Part shown: positions 17,641 through 27,191 of the stretch, piece after piece | How positions within the stretch are numbered: position 1 is the stretch's first letter | How the letters are laid out: every line of letters begins with the position of its first letter | Assembly: GCA_030706405.1 (NCBI GenBank) | Contig: JAUZOO010000003.1 | Location: 434,001-498,000, forward strand | Reading direction: 5' to 3' | Origin: Bacteroidota bacterium | GTDB taxonomy: Bacteria > Bacteroidota > Bacteroidia > Bacteroidales > JAAUTT01 | DNA: 64,000 bases | The notes under the pieces: generated by a model | Seen by the model: only the letters and a program-made list of their open reading frames with translations | What the model was told of the DNA's origin: nothing | The model's database searches: none | Program-made: the position numbers and the translations under genes

Positions 17641-18024
17641 ATGAAACGGACATATATCACCGGAGAAGATGCCAACTCCATCACGTTAGGGGTGAAGGTT
17701 GGAACACAGGGAACGGCTTATTCCTCAGTTTATTCAGCCCATAGTGGCGGACCGGAAACTAAAATAGCTGACTCGGAGGATGACACCGGAAGTATCAGAA
17801 ATGTAAATATTGGAAAGGCTTCGAAATTACGGAATAGTTATCTGTTAATATCAACAGTTATCGATTTGTCCGCTTTCGACCCAACAACATGGGACAATTT
17901 AACCATCCGTTATCATTTAAACGGTGGTAGTTCAGGAAACCAGGTTTATAATCAGGACATTGACGACACTAAAATGTTGTCTGACGGAAAAATACTCGTT
18001 ACCAAACCGATTGAACTTCAATAA
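17641..18024 (+). CDS. Protein of unknown function (127 aa)
   Basis: I do not recognise the family. From the ATG at 17641 (preferred to a TTG eight codons upstream because of the AAAG stretch just before it) the protein has 127 residues. It has no signal peptide and no membrane helix, one Lys-rich start (MKRTYITGEDANSITLGVKVG) and alternating polar/hydrophobic stretches suggesting a small beta-sandwich. It is rich in Ser, Asp and Asn, like a binding or structural protein. It stands alone between the tonB terminator and a convergent glycosyltransferase gene, with normal base composition for the region. Confidence 0.65.
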   Translation: MKRTYITGEDANSITLGVKVGTQGTAYSSVYSAHSGGPETKIADSEDDTGSIRNVNIGKASKLRNSYLLISTVIDLSAFDPTTWDNLTIRYHLNGGSSGNQVYNQDIDDTKMLSDGKILVTKPIELQ

Positions 18025-18095
18025 AATTAAGTCTCAATCGGAAATTCCGGAATTTTAGTTAGACTCCATTTGGGTATTGAGTGTAACTAATTCAT

Positions 18096-19205
18096 TTAAA
18101 CAAAATCAAGAAGGGCTGCTGCAAAATTTTTCCACGAAAGTTCTTCTTTCATCTGTTGAATTGCCGGCACGAACGACTCAGAGAGAATATTGCCGAAATA
18201 GTTCCGAATAGAAGCGGCAATAGCTTCCGGCTCACAAGCGTCTACAATAAGGCCTGTTTTTTCGTGATGGATACTTTCTTTTAAGCCGCCCACATCGGTT
18301 GCAATAAGTGGCGTTTCAAAATGATAGGCGATAGAGGTTATACCGCTTTGTGTAGCCGACTTATAAGGCAACACGCATACATCAGCGGCAGAGAAGAACA
18401 CCGGCACCTGACTGTCGGTGATATAATCGTTAAAAACGTGAATATTTTCTTTGTGCTTAGCCTTGCCAATCATTTCGGTGTATTTATCGAAACTGCCATA
18501 GGTTTCGCCGGCAATAACCAACTGATACGAGTCGTCGAGCAGGTCGAAAGCCTCAATGAGCACATCCAGCCCCTTATAATCACGGATAAATCCAAAGAAC
18601 AGCAACGTCTTCTTGTCGGGCGATAGTTTTAATTGTCTGCGGGCATCCTCACGGCTAAGTTTCTTACCGAAATGATCGTACAACGGATGTTCCTTTTTAA
18701 GCACACGGGCGTTGGGCGAGAGACTCAACAAATCGTTTTTTACCGAATCGCTCATGGCCACAAACGCATCATTCTGCCGAAGAAAATACCCCGTAAAAGC
18801 ACTGTCGAAAAACCGTTTTTCGTGCGGGATAACGTTATCGAGAATGGTAACAACCTTGGTATGAGCAGGCATCAGCTTTGCCACTGTTCCCAACGACGGG
18901 CCAAAAAACGACATCCAATACTTCATCACCAAAAGATCGGGATTAAAAGCCTTTATCTGCCGTGCTGCCGTTAAATACGAAAACGGATTGATGGAGTCAA
19001 GTACCTGTTCGCTTGGAATTGCATCAGCAGTTTCGTCGTTCGACACATATTGAGTTTTACCGGGAAATAAAAAGTCGGGGTATTGGCGGGTAAAGGTAAA
19101 AGCTTTAACCTCGTGCTCCTTTTCCATTTCGCGGTAAAGCGAGGCATTAAACTGGGCTATGCCACCACGGAAAGGATAAAATGTAGATAAAAAAGCAATG
19201 CGCAT
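18096..19205 (-). CDS. Family 4 glycosyltransferase
   Basis: 369 residues. The GT-B N-terminal half begins MRIAFLSTFYPFRGGIAQFNASL; the C-terminal half holds LLFFGFIRDYKGLDVLIEAF and the nucleotide-sugar site LPYKSATQSGITSIAYHFETPLIATDVGGLKE, where the Gln/Ser-Gly stretch and the later Glu of the E-x7-E-type motif can be seen. Likely a cytoplasmic enzyme adding a hexose in LPS or other surface-glycan synthesis. It follows a GT9 gene by 54 bp on the same strand, so the two probably form a small glycan operon. Confidence 0.85.
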   Translation of the reverse strand: MRIAFLSTFYPFRGGIAQFNASLYREMEKEHEVKAFTFTRQYPDFLFPGKTQYVSNDETADAIPSEQVLDSINPFSYLTAARQIKAFNPDLLVMKYWMSFFGPSLGTVAKLMPAHTKVVTILDNVIPHEKRFFDSAFTGYFLRQNDAFVAMSDSVKNDLLSLSPNARVLKKEHPLYDHFGKKLSREDARRQLKLSPDKKTLLFFGFIRDYKGLDVLIEAFDLLDDSYQLVIAGETYGSFDKYTEMIGKAKHKENIHVFNDYITDSQVPVFFSAADVCVLPYKSATQSGITSIAYHFETPLIATDVGGLKESIHHEKTGLIVDACEPEAIAASIRNYFGNILSESFVPAIQQMKEELSWKNFAAALLDFV

Positions 19206-19259
19206 ATATGTTGGGAAGTTAGAAGGAATTAAGGGAAGCTATGGGAATTAATAACTTCT

Positions 19260-20351
19260 TTAACTTCTCTTCAAAAGTTTATCAATCTCAGTTTTGATCA
19301 TATCTGCCGAAATATCGTGCATGCAGCTACGTTCACGTTTGCAGGTATTACCATAGTAGCAATCGCAGCCAGAAGTAGGTTCTACAATCACGCCGTTGTT
19401 ATACAGATAGAATTCGTGACGGTTAAAGATATTATTCATCAGCACGAGCGGGACTTTCAGAGCGGTAACAATGTGCATCATCATCGAAACCTGCGTAACC
19501 ACCAGGTCGCAATTGGAGGTGAGGGCTATAAATTCTTTCAATGAAAAATGTCCGGGATAGAAAGCTCCCGACTCGGACGAAAGAACGTGATTATTTTCGT
19601 CTTCGGCCTCACCACCAAGCAATACCGGAAAGTAACCATCACGGATTAAATCCTTAATTAACGTAATCCAATAATCGTTAGGCCACAGACGAGTTGTCCA
19701 CCGTTTGCCGCATCCAGTATTAAGCCCTACCACAGGTTTTCCCGAAGCTTGTTGTTTAAGGCTTTGCCATTTTTCGGCATAGCCCATATCAACATTCATA
19801 AGGTAAGGCTCGTCGTTAAACGAGAGATGGCAAATCTCAAAGATTTCATCAAGATAATGCTGAGTATTTTGTTTCGAGATATTATCGAAAAGTCCGGTAA
19901 TAAGCTTGTGTTCGGCATAATAGGTGGCTACGTCGATGTGGTGGTCCTTCCATATAAAACCGTATTTCTCGCGGGAGTCCACATCCTTAAGCAACATGCA
20001 GGCTTCAGGCTCCTTGTCGAGGTTTACGGCCACGTCGAACTTCATATGTTTCAGCGTATATACCGAGATGAAATCAAATTTCAGGATGGTATTCACATGG
20101 TCAGTCGGAAGCACGTCGGGCGACTGCGTAACCCAGGTAATATGGCAATTGGGATAAAGCTCGCGATACTTCACCACCAACGGTGTGGTGCGGATGACAT
20201 CGCCAATGGCTCCAAGTTTGATGATGAGGATACGCTTTTTAATAGGCTTATATTCGTCGCAATCAATGCAAACTTTGTTGCGGAGTTTGTTCGGCGTACA
20301 AGGGATATGCCCTTTAAAATGAAGGCAGTTAAATTTTAACGATTCAATCAT
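19260..20351 (-). CDS. Family 9 glycosyltransferase (heptosyltransferase-like) with Cys-rich ends
   Basis: 363 residues. GT9 marks: ILIIKLGAIGDVIRTTPLV (about 41-60), VGLNTGCGKRWTTRLWP and VTQVSMMMHIVTALKVP in the C-terminal half. Such enzymes add heptose or related sugars to lipid A-core. Two features are unusual: a ~35-residue N-terminal extension with C, H, H, C and a C-x2-C (FNCLHFKGHIPC...CIDC), and a Cys cluster near the C-terminus (SGCDCYYGNTCKRERSC). Together they suggest a bound metal or disulfides. Paired with the GT4 gene downstream. Confidence 0.85.
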   Translation of the reverse strand: MIESLKFNCLHFKGHIPCTPNKLRNKVCIDCDEYKPIKKRILIIKLGAIGDVIRTTPLVVKYRELYPNCHITWVTQSPDVLPTDHVNTILKFDFISVYTLKHMKFDVAVNLDKEPEACMLLKDVDSREKYGFIWKDHHIDVATYYAEHKLITGLFDNISKQNTQHYLDEIFEICHLSFNDEPYLMNVDMGYAEKWQSLKQQASGKPVVGLNTGCGKRWTTRLWPNDYWITLIKDLIRDGYFPVLLGGEAEDENNHVLSSESGAFYPGHFSLKEFIALTSNCDLVVTQVSMMMHIVTALKVPLVLMNNIFNRHEFYLYNNGVIVEPTSGCDCYYGNTCKRERSCMHDISADMIKTEIDKLLKRS

Positions 20352-20391
20352 TGCTGATAAGAATAAATATGATTACTCGTTCGACAATACA

Positions 20392-20952
20392 TTATTTCTT
20401 TTCCTCCGAAACTTTAACACTGCTCACAAAAGTCTTTTGATATTCTTCGAGTGGTGTGGGCTTATATTTTTCGGCAATTACATAATTCAACAAAAGTTCC
20501 ATCTGTAGAGGATAGGAATAGCCCTGACGAACAAAAATTAGCTGCATGTTCTCGGTAAAAAAAGCCAGCGACGGGTAAGCCGGCTGTACTTGCTGCGCCT
20601 GAAAAAGCGCCATGGCCAGTTGGTGCGTTGAACGCACACCCTGCCCGGGATTTATAAACTTTTGATTGCCGATAACAATCGTATCGGAAGTTTCAGCATT
20701 AAATTTTACGGCGTAATAATGTGCGTTGATATACTCGGCAATAACAGGATGATTAAAAGTTTCGGCGTCCATCCGTTTGCACCATCCGCACCAGTCGGTA
20801 TAAATATCCATAACAATTTTGCGGGGAGCTTTCTTTTGCAGTGTAACAGCTTCGGCTATGGAATACCATTTTACTTTGCTTACAGCAGACTGAGCCCTTG
20901 CCCCAAGCATCCCCAAACAAAAGAGAAGTACTAAAACGATGGTTTTCCTCAT
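20392..20952 (-). CDS. Exported thioredoxin-fold protein
   Basis: 186 residues from the ATG at 20952; the frame is open 43 codons further upstream but MRKTIVLVLLFCLGMLGARAQS is a clear signal peptide. The thioredoxin domain holds DIYTDWCGWCKRMDAETF, i.e. an active-site W-C-G-W-C-K, followed by IAEYINAHYYAVKFNAE and the cis-Pro region QPAYPSLAFF. Likely a periplasmic disulfide reductase or isomerase. Its partner is unknown. It lies between the glycosyltransferase pair and the SusCD operon. Confidence 0.82.
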   Translation of the reverse strand: MRKTIVLVLLFCLGMLGARAQSAVSKVKWYSIAEAVTLQKKAPRKIVMDIYTDWCGWCKRMDAETFNHPVIAEYINAHYYAVKFNAETSDTIVIGNQKFINPGQGVRSTHQLAMALFQAQQVQPAYPSLAFFTENMQLIFVRQGYSYPLQMELLLNYVIAEKYKPTPLEEYQKTFVSSVKVSEEKK

Positions 20953-21038
20953 GAAGTTTTTTGTATCAGGCTTCAAAAATACAAATTTAAGTCGGATGAG
21001 AACAAACCGTAAACAGGTAACACATTTAAAAATTAAAT

Positions 21039-21069
21039 AAAAAGGCCTCCCGAATTGAGAGGCCTTTTT
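21039..21069 (-). terminator. Terminator of the SusCD operon
   Basis: AAAAAGGCCTC (21039-21049) and GAGGCCTTTTT (21059-21069) form an 11-bp stem. Read on the minus strand it ends in a T-run just past the last lipoprotein gene. Confidence 0.85.
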
Positions 21070-21085
21070 AAACAGTTCCATTTCA

Positions 21086-21559
21086 CTAAGGATTCATGTA
21101 TTCATCATAAGAATTCCTACGATGCCCATATACCTTATAAGTTGTATTAGGATCCTTCACTTTAAAATTTATTTCAAAATAAATACTGTCTTTATTCACA
21201 ATTTTTCCATTTTTAACTGTACAAATATCATCATTTGATATATCTGGAGAATTTTTACTGGTAAATGTAAAATCAGACATGTTTGCATTCGCTTTAAATT
21301 GATATGGGGCAAAGTTTAGAGCATTGTGCTTTATCTGGTCTTGTATCCAAACGGAATCTTTATTCGCTGCTGTATTAAAAACATAAATTAAATGAGGCCC
21401 GTCAACAATTTTGATTCCTCCACTATTTACATATTCATAACTAACAGACCATTCGCCATTTAACGGATATGTCGCGGAAAATTGTTGGTCATATTCCATT
21501 TTTTGGCATGAAATGAACCCAACAAAAAATATCGAAAGAAATATAATTTTAGATTTCAT
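21086..21559 (-). CDS. SusCD-associated lipoprotein, lipid-binding/calycin-like
   Basis: 157 residues from MKSKIIFLSIFFVGFISC, a signal peptide ending in a lipobox Cys; a start three codons upstream (21568) is also possible. The mature part begins with a NGEWSVSYEYV stretch and is beta-rich, like the small calycin-type Lipid_bd (PF12888) proteins that sit at the end of some SusCD operons. Fourth gene of the operon, 16 bp after the preceding lipoprotein. It is probably a surface-exposed accessory of the SusCD complex; ligand unknown. Confidence 0.7.
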   Translation of the reverse strand: MKSKIIFLSIFFVGFISCQKMEYDQQFSATYPLNGEWSVSYEYVNSGGIKIVDGPHLIYVFNTAANKDSVWIQDQIKHNALNFAPYQFKANANMSDFTFTSKNSPDISNDDICTVKNGKIVNKDSIYFEINFKVKDPNTTYKVYGHRRNSYDEYMNP

Positions 21560-21584
21560 AATAAACATAAATTAAAGTTTGACA

Positions 21585-22208
21585 TTAGCTCTTTGTCCAT
21601 TTTCTTACCGAAGTTAAAGGACCTTGATCCAGTAAAGTTACAGTAAACCAAATATCACCATTTGGTTGAACCTTTCCTGTCCCTTCATGCCGGCCATAGC
21701 CAGTACTTCCTGGTACAATTTTCAAATCACCCCCACCCAAATCAACAAACTCTATAGGAATAATCGTGGTACCAGACCAAACTGTAGTCATTGAATAGTA
21801 ACCCAAATAGGCTGTTTTCAGATCGATAGAAGCAACAGTTCCTGATCGGCTATACTTCCCTGTATAATTTTGAGTAATTGGAGAATTTGTTATCAAAACG
21901 AGTCGCTGAGCCTTCCAAACAAACCCTTCATCAGAATAAGTACTATAATTTAATATGTACAAATCGGGAATAGATAAATTGACAGTCCCCTCAGTTTTAA
22001 CTGGATATTGTTTTGTTCCAATGGCAGCTTTCACTCCTGGATCAACGAATTGTTGGTTACTGACTAAAGCTGTATAAAAAGAGCCTCCTGTTAAAGTATA
22101 TGCTGGATATGTAGTAATTTTTGATACATCCTCTGAGGTAAGATCCTTTTTGCAACTCGAAGCAAAAATTGCAACAATTACTACAATAATGTATAATAAT
22201 CTTTTCAT
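21585..22208 (-). CDS. SusCD-associated lipoprotein (DUF5012/DUF5011-like)
   Basis: 207 residues. A lipoprotein signal (MKRLLYIIVVIVAIFASSC) is followed by an Ig-like DUF5011-type domain (about 30-90: YPAYTLTGGSFYTALVSNQQFVDPGVKAAIGTKQYPV...) and a second beta-rich domain with a Gly/Thr-rich end (GRHEGTGKVQPNGDIWFTVTL). Third gene of the SusC-SusD operon, with a 22-bp gap to susD. Homologous lipoproteins sit in the B. thetaiotaomicron BT2261-BT2264 operon, where they are part of the surface complex. Confidence 0.75.
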   Translation of the reverse strand: MKRLLYIIVVIVAIFASSCKKDLTSEDVSKITTYPAYTLTGGSFYTALVSNQQFVDPGVKAAIGTKQYPVKTEGTVNLSIPDLYILNYSTYSDEGFVWKAQRLVLITNSPITQNYTGKYSRSGTVASIDLKTAYLGYYSMTTVWSGTTIIPIEFVDLGGGDLKIVPGSTGYGRHEGTGKVQPNGDIWFTVTLLDQGPLTSVRKWTKS

Positions 22209-22230
22209 AATTCCTAAATTTAAATTAAAG

Positions 22231-23685
22231 TTACTGTATTGCCCACCAAACTGGGGTCGTTATCGGAACCTGAGCAGGAGTATTGGGGTTGCTCCTACGT
22301 TCCGAATTTGGAAACAAAAGACGTTTGGGAAACATATTTGAAGTCACATTGGTTGGCGAAATCGTAAGAAAATCGGGATAACCGGTGCGATTCTGATCAA
22401 AAAATGCTTCAAGGCTTTCACTATTTGCTAAAGCAATCCATTTCTGAGTAATAATAGCTTTAAGCTTTTCATTAGCCGTTGCTGGTGGTGTTGTTGGGTA
22501 AGCATAAACACCTCCTGTATTATAAAGAGTAGGATTATTTGTAGCTCCCAATTTAGTCATTGAAGCCTGTATTCCTTTAATGTACAATGCCTGAGCCGCA
22601 GCATCCGTTCCATAACGAAGTTGAGCTTCAGCTTGTAGAAAATAACTTTCTGAAGCCATAAAGTAATAAACTGGGTCTAATGCCTGCAAGTTTGGAGTAG
22701 AAAGTGATGTAATAGTTGGGTAAGTAGGCGCATCAGATTTATAATGTCCCTGCTTTAATCCTGTTTGAGGTTTCCCCGCTGGGGGAGTATAAATATAATC
22801 CAATCGAGGGTCTCCGTTAGATACCAAAAAATTTAGCAAAGTATAACTAGCTACGATATTACCCGAAAGGCGATCTACTCCAGTTTCATAAATAGGATTA
22901 CGCTTATTTTGTTCTTTCCCAAATGCTGTAACCTTTGCATCAACAGATAAAAAATTGTTTGTTGCCAATAAAGCAATAATACCAGAGCTTGCAATGTTAG
23001 GACGGGCAATCACCTGTCGCAAATAAATTTTTAACTTTAAAGTATTAGCAAATTGAATCCATTTTTTCATATCACCTTGAAACACTAAATCTTCGTCTCC
23101 CAATACTGAACTAGTTGCCAATGGATTAGAAACCGACTTGGTGGTCAAATCCTTACTAATGGCATAATTTAAACGAGCTATCAAGCTATCATAAACTAAA
23201 GAGCCATTATCCCATTTCGGAGCAAGATTTCCGTCTCCCTTTAAAGCTTCACTAAACGGAACTTTATCATACAAATCAGCTAAAACCTGAAAAGTATAAG
23301 CCTGAATACAGGTTGCAACTAAATAATATGTCCAGTCATTCGTTTTGCCGGCTACATTACGAACATATTCAAGGTCGTTGAGAGACCCTACATAAAGTTC
23401 AGCATATTGACGGGTATCAAAATCAGTTGGAAGTAAAGAATAATCATCAAGCTTTGTCCACTGAGAAGCCCCTGTTGATTGAGTCCAATGCTGAGCCCAA
23501 AAACCTCCAAGTAATTGATACCATCCGCCTAATACATAAGCGCTTGACGCTATGCCAGCTGGTAAAGTCAATTTGGGAGTTGAAGTTGCAGCATTATTAG
23601 GATCGGTGTTTACGTCAAAAAAACTTTTACTACACCCCGCCCCTATAATAGATAATATTGCAAAAACATATATTATTTTTTTCAT
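22231..23685 (-). CDS. SusD/RagB-family surface lipoprotein
   Basis: 484 residues with a lipoprotein signal (MKKIIYVFAILSIIGAGC). FFDVNTDPNNAATSTPKLTLPAGIASS and the alpha-helical TPR-like core (LGDEDLVFQGDMKKWIQFANTLKLKIYLR) mark the SusD-like_2 branch; the C-terminal ALANSESLEAFFDQNRTGYPDF is also typical. It forms the lid over the SusC barrel and captures substrate at the cell surface. Cotranscribed with susC (33-bp gap). This branch is more often tied to peptides or unknown ligands than to starch. Confidence 0.9.
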   Translation of the reverse strand: MKKIIYVFAILSIIGAGCSKSFFDVNTDPNNAATSTPKLTLPAGIASSAYVLGGWYQLLGGFWAQHWTQSTGASQWTKLDDYSLLPTDFDTRQYAELYVGSLNDLEYVRNVAGKTNDWTYYLVATCIQAYTFQVLADLYDKVPFSEALKGDGNLAPKWDNGSLVYDSLIARLNYAISKDLTTKSVSNPLATSSVLGDEDLVFQGDMKKWIQFANTLKLKIYLRQVIARPNIASSGIIALLATNNFLSVDAKVTAFGKEQNKRNPIYETGVDRLSGNIVASYTLLNFLVSNGDPRLDYIYTPPAGKPQTGLKQGHYKSDAPTYPTITSLSTPNLQALDPVYYFMASESYFLQAEAQLRYGTDAAAQALYIKGIQASMTKLGATNNPTLYNTGGVYAYPTTPPATANEKLKAIITQKWIALANSESLEAFFDQNRTGYPDFLTISPTNVTSNMFPKRLLFPNSERRSNPNTPAQVPITTPVWWAIQ

Positions 23686-23718
23686 CTCGATTAATTTTAT
23701 AATTTGTAACTCTTAAAA

Positions 23719-26700
23719 TTAAAAGGAAAATTTAATGCTGGCACCATAACTGCGCGTCGTTGGTGTAGCTCCATATTCTCCAAAATCACCTCCCAGATCA
23801 TTGCCAAAAGTTGTCATCTCTGGGTCCACAAACGTGTTACTTTTGGGAGTCCATATCAATAAATTACGTCCAATCAAACTAAATTCAACATTTTGAAGAA
23901 AAGTTCCATTGACTATCTTTTTAGGTAACTGATATGATAAAACGACCTGTCTTAATTTTACAAATGATTTGGGAATTGTATATGATTTCTGAAAATTGCC
24001 CGCACCATATGTCTGACTATAATATAGATTCATATTGCTGCTAGACCCAGCTATAGGAGTTGTATTTTCAACATATTCCCCATTAATTAATTGAACAGAG
24101 TTGGGTATTATAAAAGGCTGACGATCATTATACGTTGTTTGTGCGCCATTACCTGTAAAGTAAAGCATTTCTGCTGTACGAGAATACATAATACCTCCCT
24201 GACGTATATCGATTGTCGCACTTAAGCTTATCCCCTTATAAGTCAATAATGTGTTCAGTCCACTAATATAGTTATATTGAGTATTTCCATAGACTTTTAA
24301 ATCAGGAGACTGAACTGGCAATCCTTGGTTATTGACAACAACATGTCCTTTCGGATCTGTTTGAACTTGACTGCCTTGAAGTAGTCCAATTGGCTCATTA
24401 GGTAAACCTATAAATCCTAAAGTAGAAACTCCACCTAACGACACTTGCGTCAAACCTTCATTAAGTTTAGATATTCTATTTTTGTTGTTAGTATAATTCC
24501 AAGATAATTCCCAAGTGAAATCTTTAGTTTTAACAGGTACAACTGTAATTAATAATTCTATACCCTTATTTGTAATCTCGCCGACGTTCATAGTTTTTGA
24601 AGAAAAACCGGTAGAACGAGGAAGAGTTACATTCCAAATTAAATCTCTGGAAACTTTGTCATAGTAACTTACATCAAATTTAAGTCGACTATCAAAGAAT
24701 CGCAAATCTGCTCCTATTTCTTTTTCAATAGTACGTTCAGGCTTTAGATCAGGATTTCCAAGTATGTTTGATACAGTAAAGCCATTCACGGTTCCTCCTG
24801 TCGCTAACGGTAATGGAAAAGTTAAAGAACGATAGCCATCTGTAGGTGCAGCCTGGACAAATACGGTATTAAGTTGATACGGATCTGCATCATTACCAGT
24901 TTGAGCAACCCCAACCCTTAATTTCCCATAAGGCAGAATCCCTTTAAGTGAAGGTAGCAACTCACTAAATAAGAAACTAACACTAGCACTAGGATAAAAA
25001 TAAGAACGGTTATTAGCAGGGAGTGTTGACGACCAGTCGTTACGCCCCAAAACATTTAAAAACAGAAAGTCCTTATATGATATGTCCACATTTGCATAAA
25101 CCCCAACAATTCTTCGCTTACTTTCAAACTCAGTGACAGTTGGCGTAGAAGCACTATTGGACAATTGATAAAAATTAGGAATATCAAGTCCAATCACCTG
25201 AGCCGATAAATTTCGTACCTGTCGTTCATTAAAACTATGCCCAAGAATAGCATTAATTTTTAAATTCTGACTTAACGATTTGTTTATAGTCAAGAAGAAA
25301 TCGGTGTTGACTTCTTGGTTGTTATAGGATGATTCTTTTACACGTCCATCTTCCTTCTCATAAGTTGCACGAACTGAATTATAAATTGCACGCCATTCTT
25401 TTAATTGTGAATTAGAAACGTCTCCCCCTAAACGAAATGTTGCTGTTAACCAAGGCAATGCAACATATTCCAATCCAACGTTTCCATAGACTCGATTTTC
25501 AGTTTGTTTATTACCATGTTCATTTAAAACAAAATATGGATTTTGGGCAAAAACTGTAAAGTAATTATCAGCGTTGTTAAAAGGATCTTTATAATCCTTT
25601 TGGTCAACAATGCTAATATCTCGCGGTAATTGAAATAGCCCATCCATCACTGATTGACTTTGACCAGTAGGTACGAACTTGCTGTCTTTTTTTACATAAT
25701 TAAAAGATGCAGAAGCTGTAAAATTTTTCATAAACTTTGAAGACCCTCTAAGCGAAAAATTATTACGCTTATATGAATCTGCATTTGTTGGCATAATACC
25801 ATCAGAACTTACATTATTGTAAGATAAATAATAAGAAGAATTGTCATTGCCATTTGTAATTGAGACTGAGTTGTTAAAGGTAGTTCCTATATCAAAAAAG
25901 TCTTTAAAATTATTTTCTAAGGCAACATAAGGCTTATATTTTTGCTGATTATTAAGAATATGCCCCCAAACGCGCAATTTCCCATCAAATTTAGGCCCAA
26001 AACTACCATTTTCTTCAAGGTTGGCTGCTAATGTGCCATCATACCATCCTTGCCCAAATTCGTTCTGAAATAAAGGAGTCCGTAATGGAGAATCAAAAAC
26101 TACCGAGCTTGTAACTTCAATCAAAGCTCCCTTATTTTGCCTATTTTTCCCGCTTTTCGTAGTAATAATAATTACACCATTGGTTGCACGTGAACCATAT
26201 AAAGCAGCTCCAGACGCTCCTTTGACAATATTAATGGATTCAATATCATCAGGGCTAATATCATTCAACCGATTCCCAAAGTCTGTTCCTCCATTTATAT
26301 CCGTATTTACGATAGCTCCATTATTTAGAGGGACTCCATCAATAATAAATAAAGGTTGATTTGAACCTGCTAAAGTCGAATAGCCTCGCATAAAAATACG
26401 AGAGGAAGCTCCTGGAGCTCCTGATGATGAAGAAATATTTACGCCTGCAACTTTACCCTGCAAAGCATTTAGAGCACTTTTATCTCGGGAAGCAGTCAAT
26501 TCATCACTAGAAATATTAGTAGCCGCATAACCTAAACTTTTCTCACTTCGTTTAATACCTAATCCTGTTACTACTACTTCGTTCAGGCCTACCGCATCGG
26601 ATTCCAAGGCAATGTCTATCGTCGACTTTCCGGAGATAGTCACTTCCTGCGTTTTCATCCCAATAAATTTTACCACAAGTGTTTTGGCATCAGTCGGGAC

Positions 26701-26892
26701 TGAAAGCGAGTACTTTCCCTGAAAATCCGTAGCTGTACCTATATTTGTACCCTTTACCGTAACAGAAACACCGGGAAGCGGCTGACCGTCCTCCTTACTG
26801 GTAACCGTTCCTGTAATTTGCACTGTTTGTGCGGTAGTCAGATGCAATCCTACACACACAAAGAATGCAATAAACATTGCAAGTCTTTTCAT
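23719..26892 (-). CDS. SusC/RagA-family TonB-linked outer-membrane transporter
   Basis: 1057 residues. Signal peptide (about 1-21), a carboxypeptidase-D-regulatory-like domain (about 24-100: GTVTSKEDGQPLPGVSVTVKGTNIGT), TonB-box-like NEVVVTGLGI, plug domain (about 115-230: SALNALQGKVAGVNISSSSGAPGASSRIFMRGYSTL, YGSRATNGVIIITTKSGK), then the 22-strand barrel ending in SYGASIKFSF with the usual terminal Phe. Takes up ligand delivered by the SusD lid, powered by TonB-ExbBD. First gene of a four-gene operon with its own promoter. Confidence 0.95.
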   Translation of the reverse strand: MKRLAMFIAFFVCVGLHLTTAQTVQITGTVTSKEDGQPLPGVSVTVKGTNIGTATDFQGKYSLSVPTDAKTLVVKFIGMKTQEVTISGKSTIDIALESDAVGLNEVVVTGLGIKRSEKSLGYAATNISSDELTASRDKSALNALQGKVAGVNISSSSGAPGASSRIFMRGYSTLAGSNQPLFIIDGVPLNNGAIVNTDINGGTDFGNRLNDISPDDIESINIVKGASGAALYGSRATNGVIIITTKSGKNRQNKGALIEVTSSVVFDSPLRTPLFQNEFGQGWYDGTLAANLEENGSFGPKFDGKLRVWGHILNNQQKYKPYVALENNFKDFFDIGTTFNNSVSITNGNDNSSYYLSYNNVSSDGIMPTNADSYKRNNFSLRGSSKFMKNFTASASFNYVKKDSKFVPTGQSQSVMDGLFQLPRDISIVDQKDYKDPFNNADNYFTVFAQNPYFVLNEHGNKQTENRVYGNVGLEYVALPWLTATFRLGGDVSNSQLKEWRAIYNSVRATYEKEDGRVKESSYNNQEVNTDFFLTINKSLSQNLKINAILGHSFNERQVRNLSAQVIGLDIPNFYQLSNSASTPTVTEFESKRRIVGVYANVDISYKDFLFLNVLGRNDWSSTLPANNRSYFYPSASVSFLFSELLPSLKGILPYGKLRVGVAQTGNDADPYQLNTVFVQAAPTDGYRSLTFPLPLATGGTVNGFTVSNILGNPDLKPERTIEKEIGADLRFFDSRLKFDVSYYDKVSRDLIWNVTLPRSTGFSSKTMNVGEITNKGIELLITVVPVKTKDFTWELSWNYTNNKNRISKLNEGLTQVSLGGVSTLGFIGLPNEPIGLLQGSQVQTDPKGHVVVNNQGLPVQSPDLKVYGNTQYNYISGLNTLLTYKGISLSATIDIRQGGIMYSRTAEMLYFTGNGAQTTYNDRQPFIIPNSVQLINGEYVENTTPIAGSSSNMNLYYSQTYGAGNFQKSYTIPKSFVKLRQVVLSYQLPKKIVNGTFLQNVEFSLIGRNLLIWTPKSNTFVDPEMTTFGNDLGGDFGEYGATPTTRSYGASIKFSF

Positions 26893-27191
26893 AAATTTTG
26901 TGATTTAGATTTAAAAAGTTATTCATTAATAATCCATAATCGCAAAATAGTTAAAAAATGTTAAACGAACAATAATAAACCTCATGACATTGCGTTATTT
27001 AAAACTTTCGTTCTTCATTTTCCTTTCAATATACAACAACGCAATTCAGTTTCAGGACATTACCCCCCTCACGACACTTTTTACTTTTCCAAAAAACTCA
27101 CAACAACACCCCCAAAAACAGCTAACTACTTTTCAAAATATGACATTAATCATACACACCCCCATAAAAAATAAGGCAACATGTAAAATAT
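26893..27191. other. Upstream region of the SusCD operon
   Basis: Apart from the promoter at 26943-26972 this stretch is AT-rich and non-coding. Its right part (about 27050-27190) carries homopolymer-rich sequence and no recognisable site. No ECF/anti-sigma pair or other regulator gene is adjacent to the operon. Confidence 0.5.
26943..26972 (-). promoter_or_regulatory. Promoter of the SusCD operon
   Basis: On the minus strand TTG (26972-26970) is followed after 20 bp by TATTTTG (26949-26943), a one-base-short form of the Bacteroidota -7 element. Start near 26938, leader about 45 nt. Confidence 0.5.
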
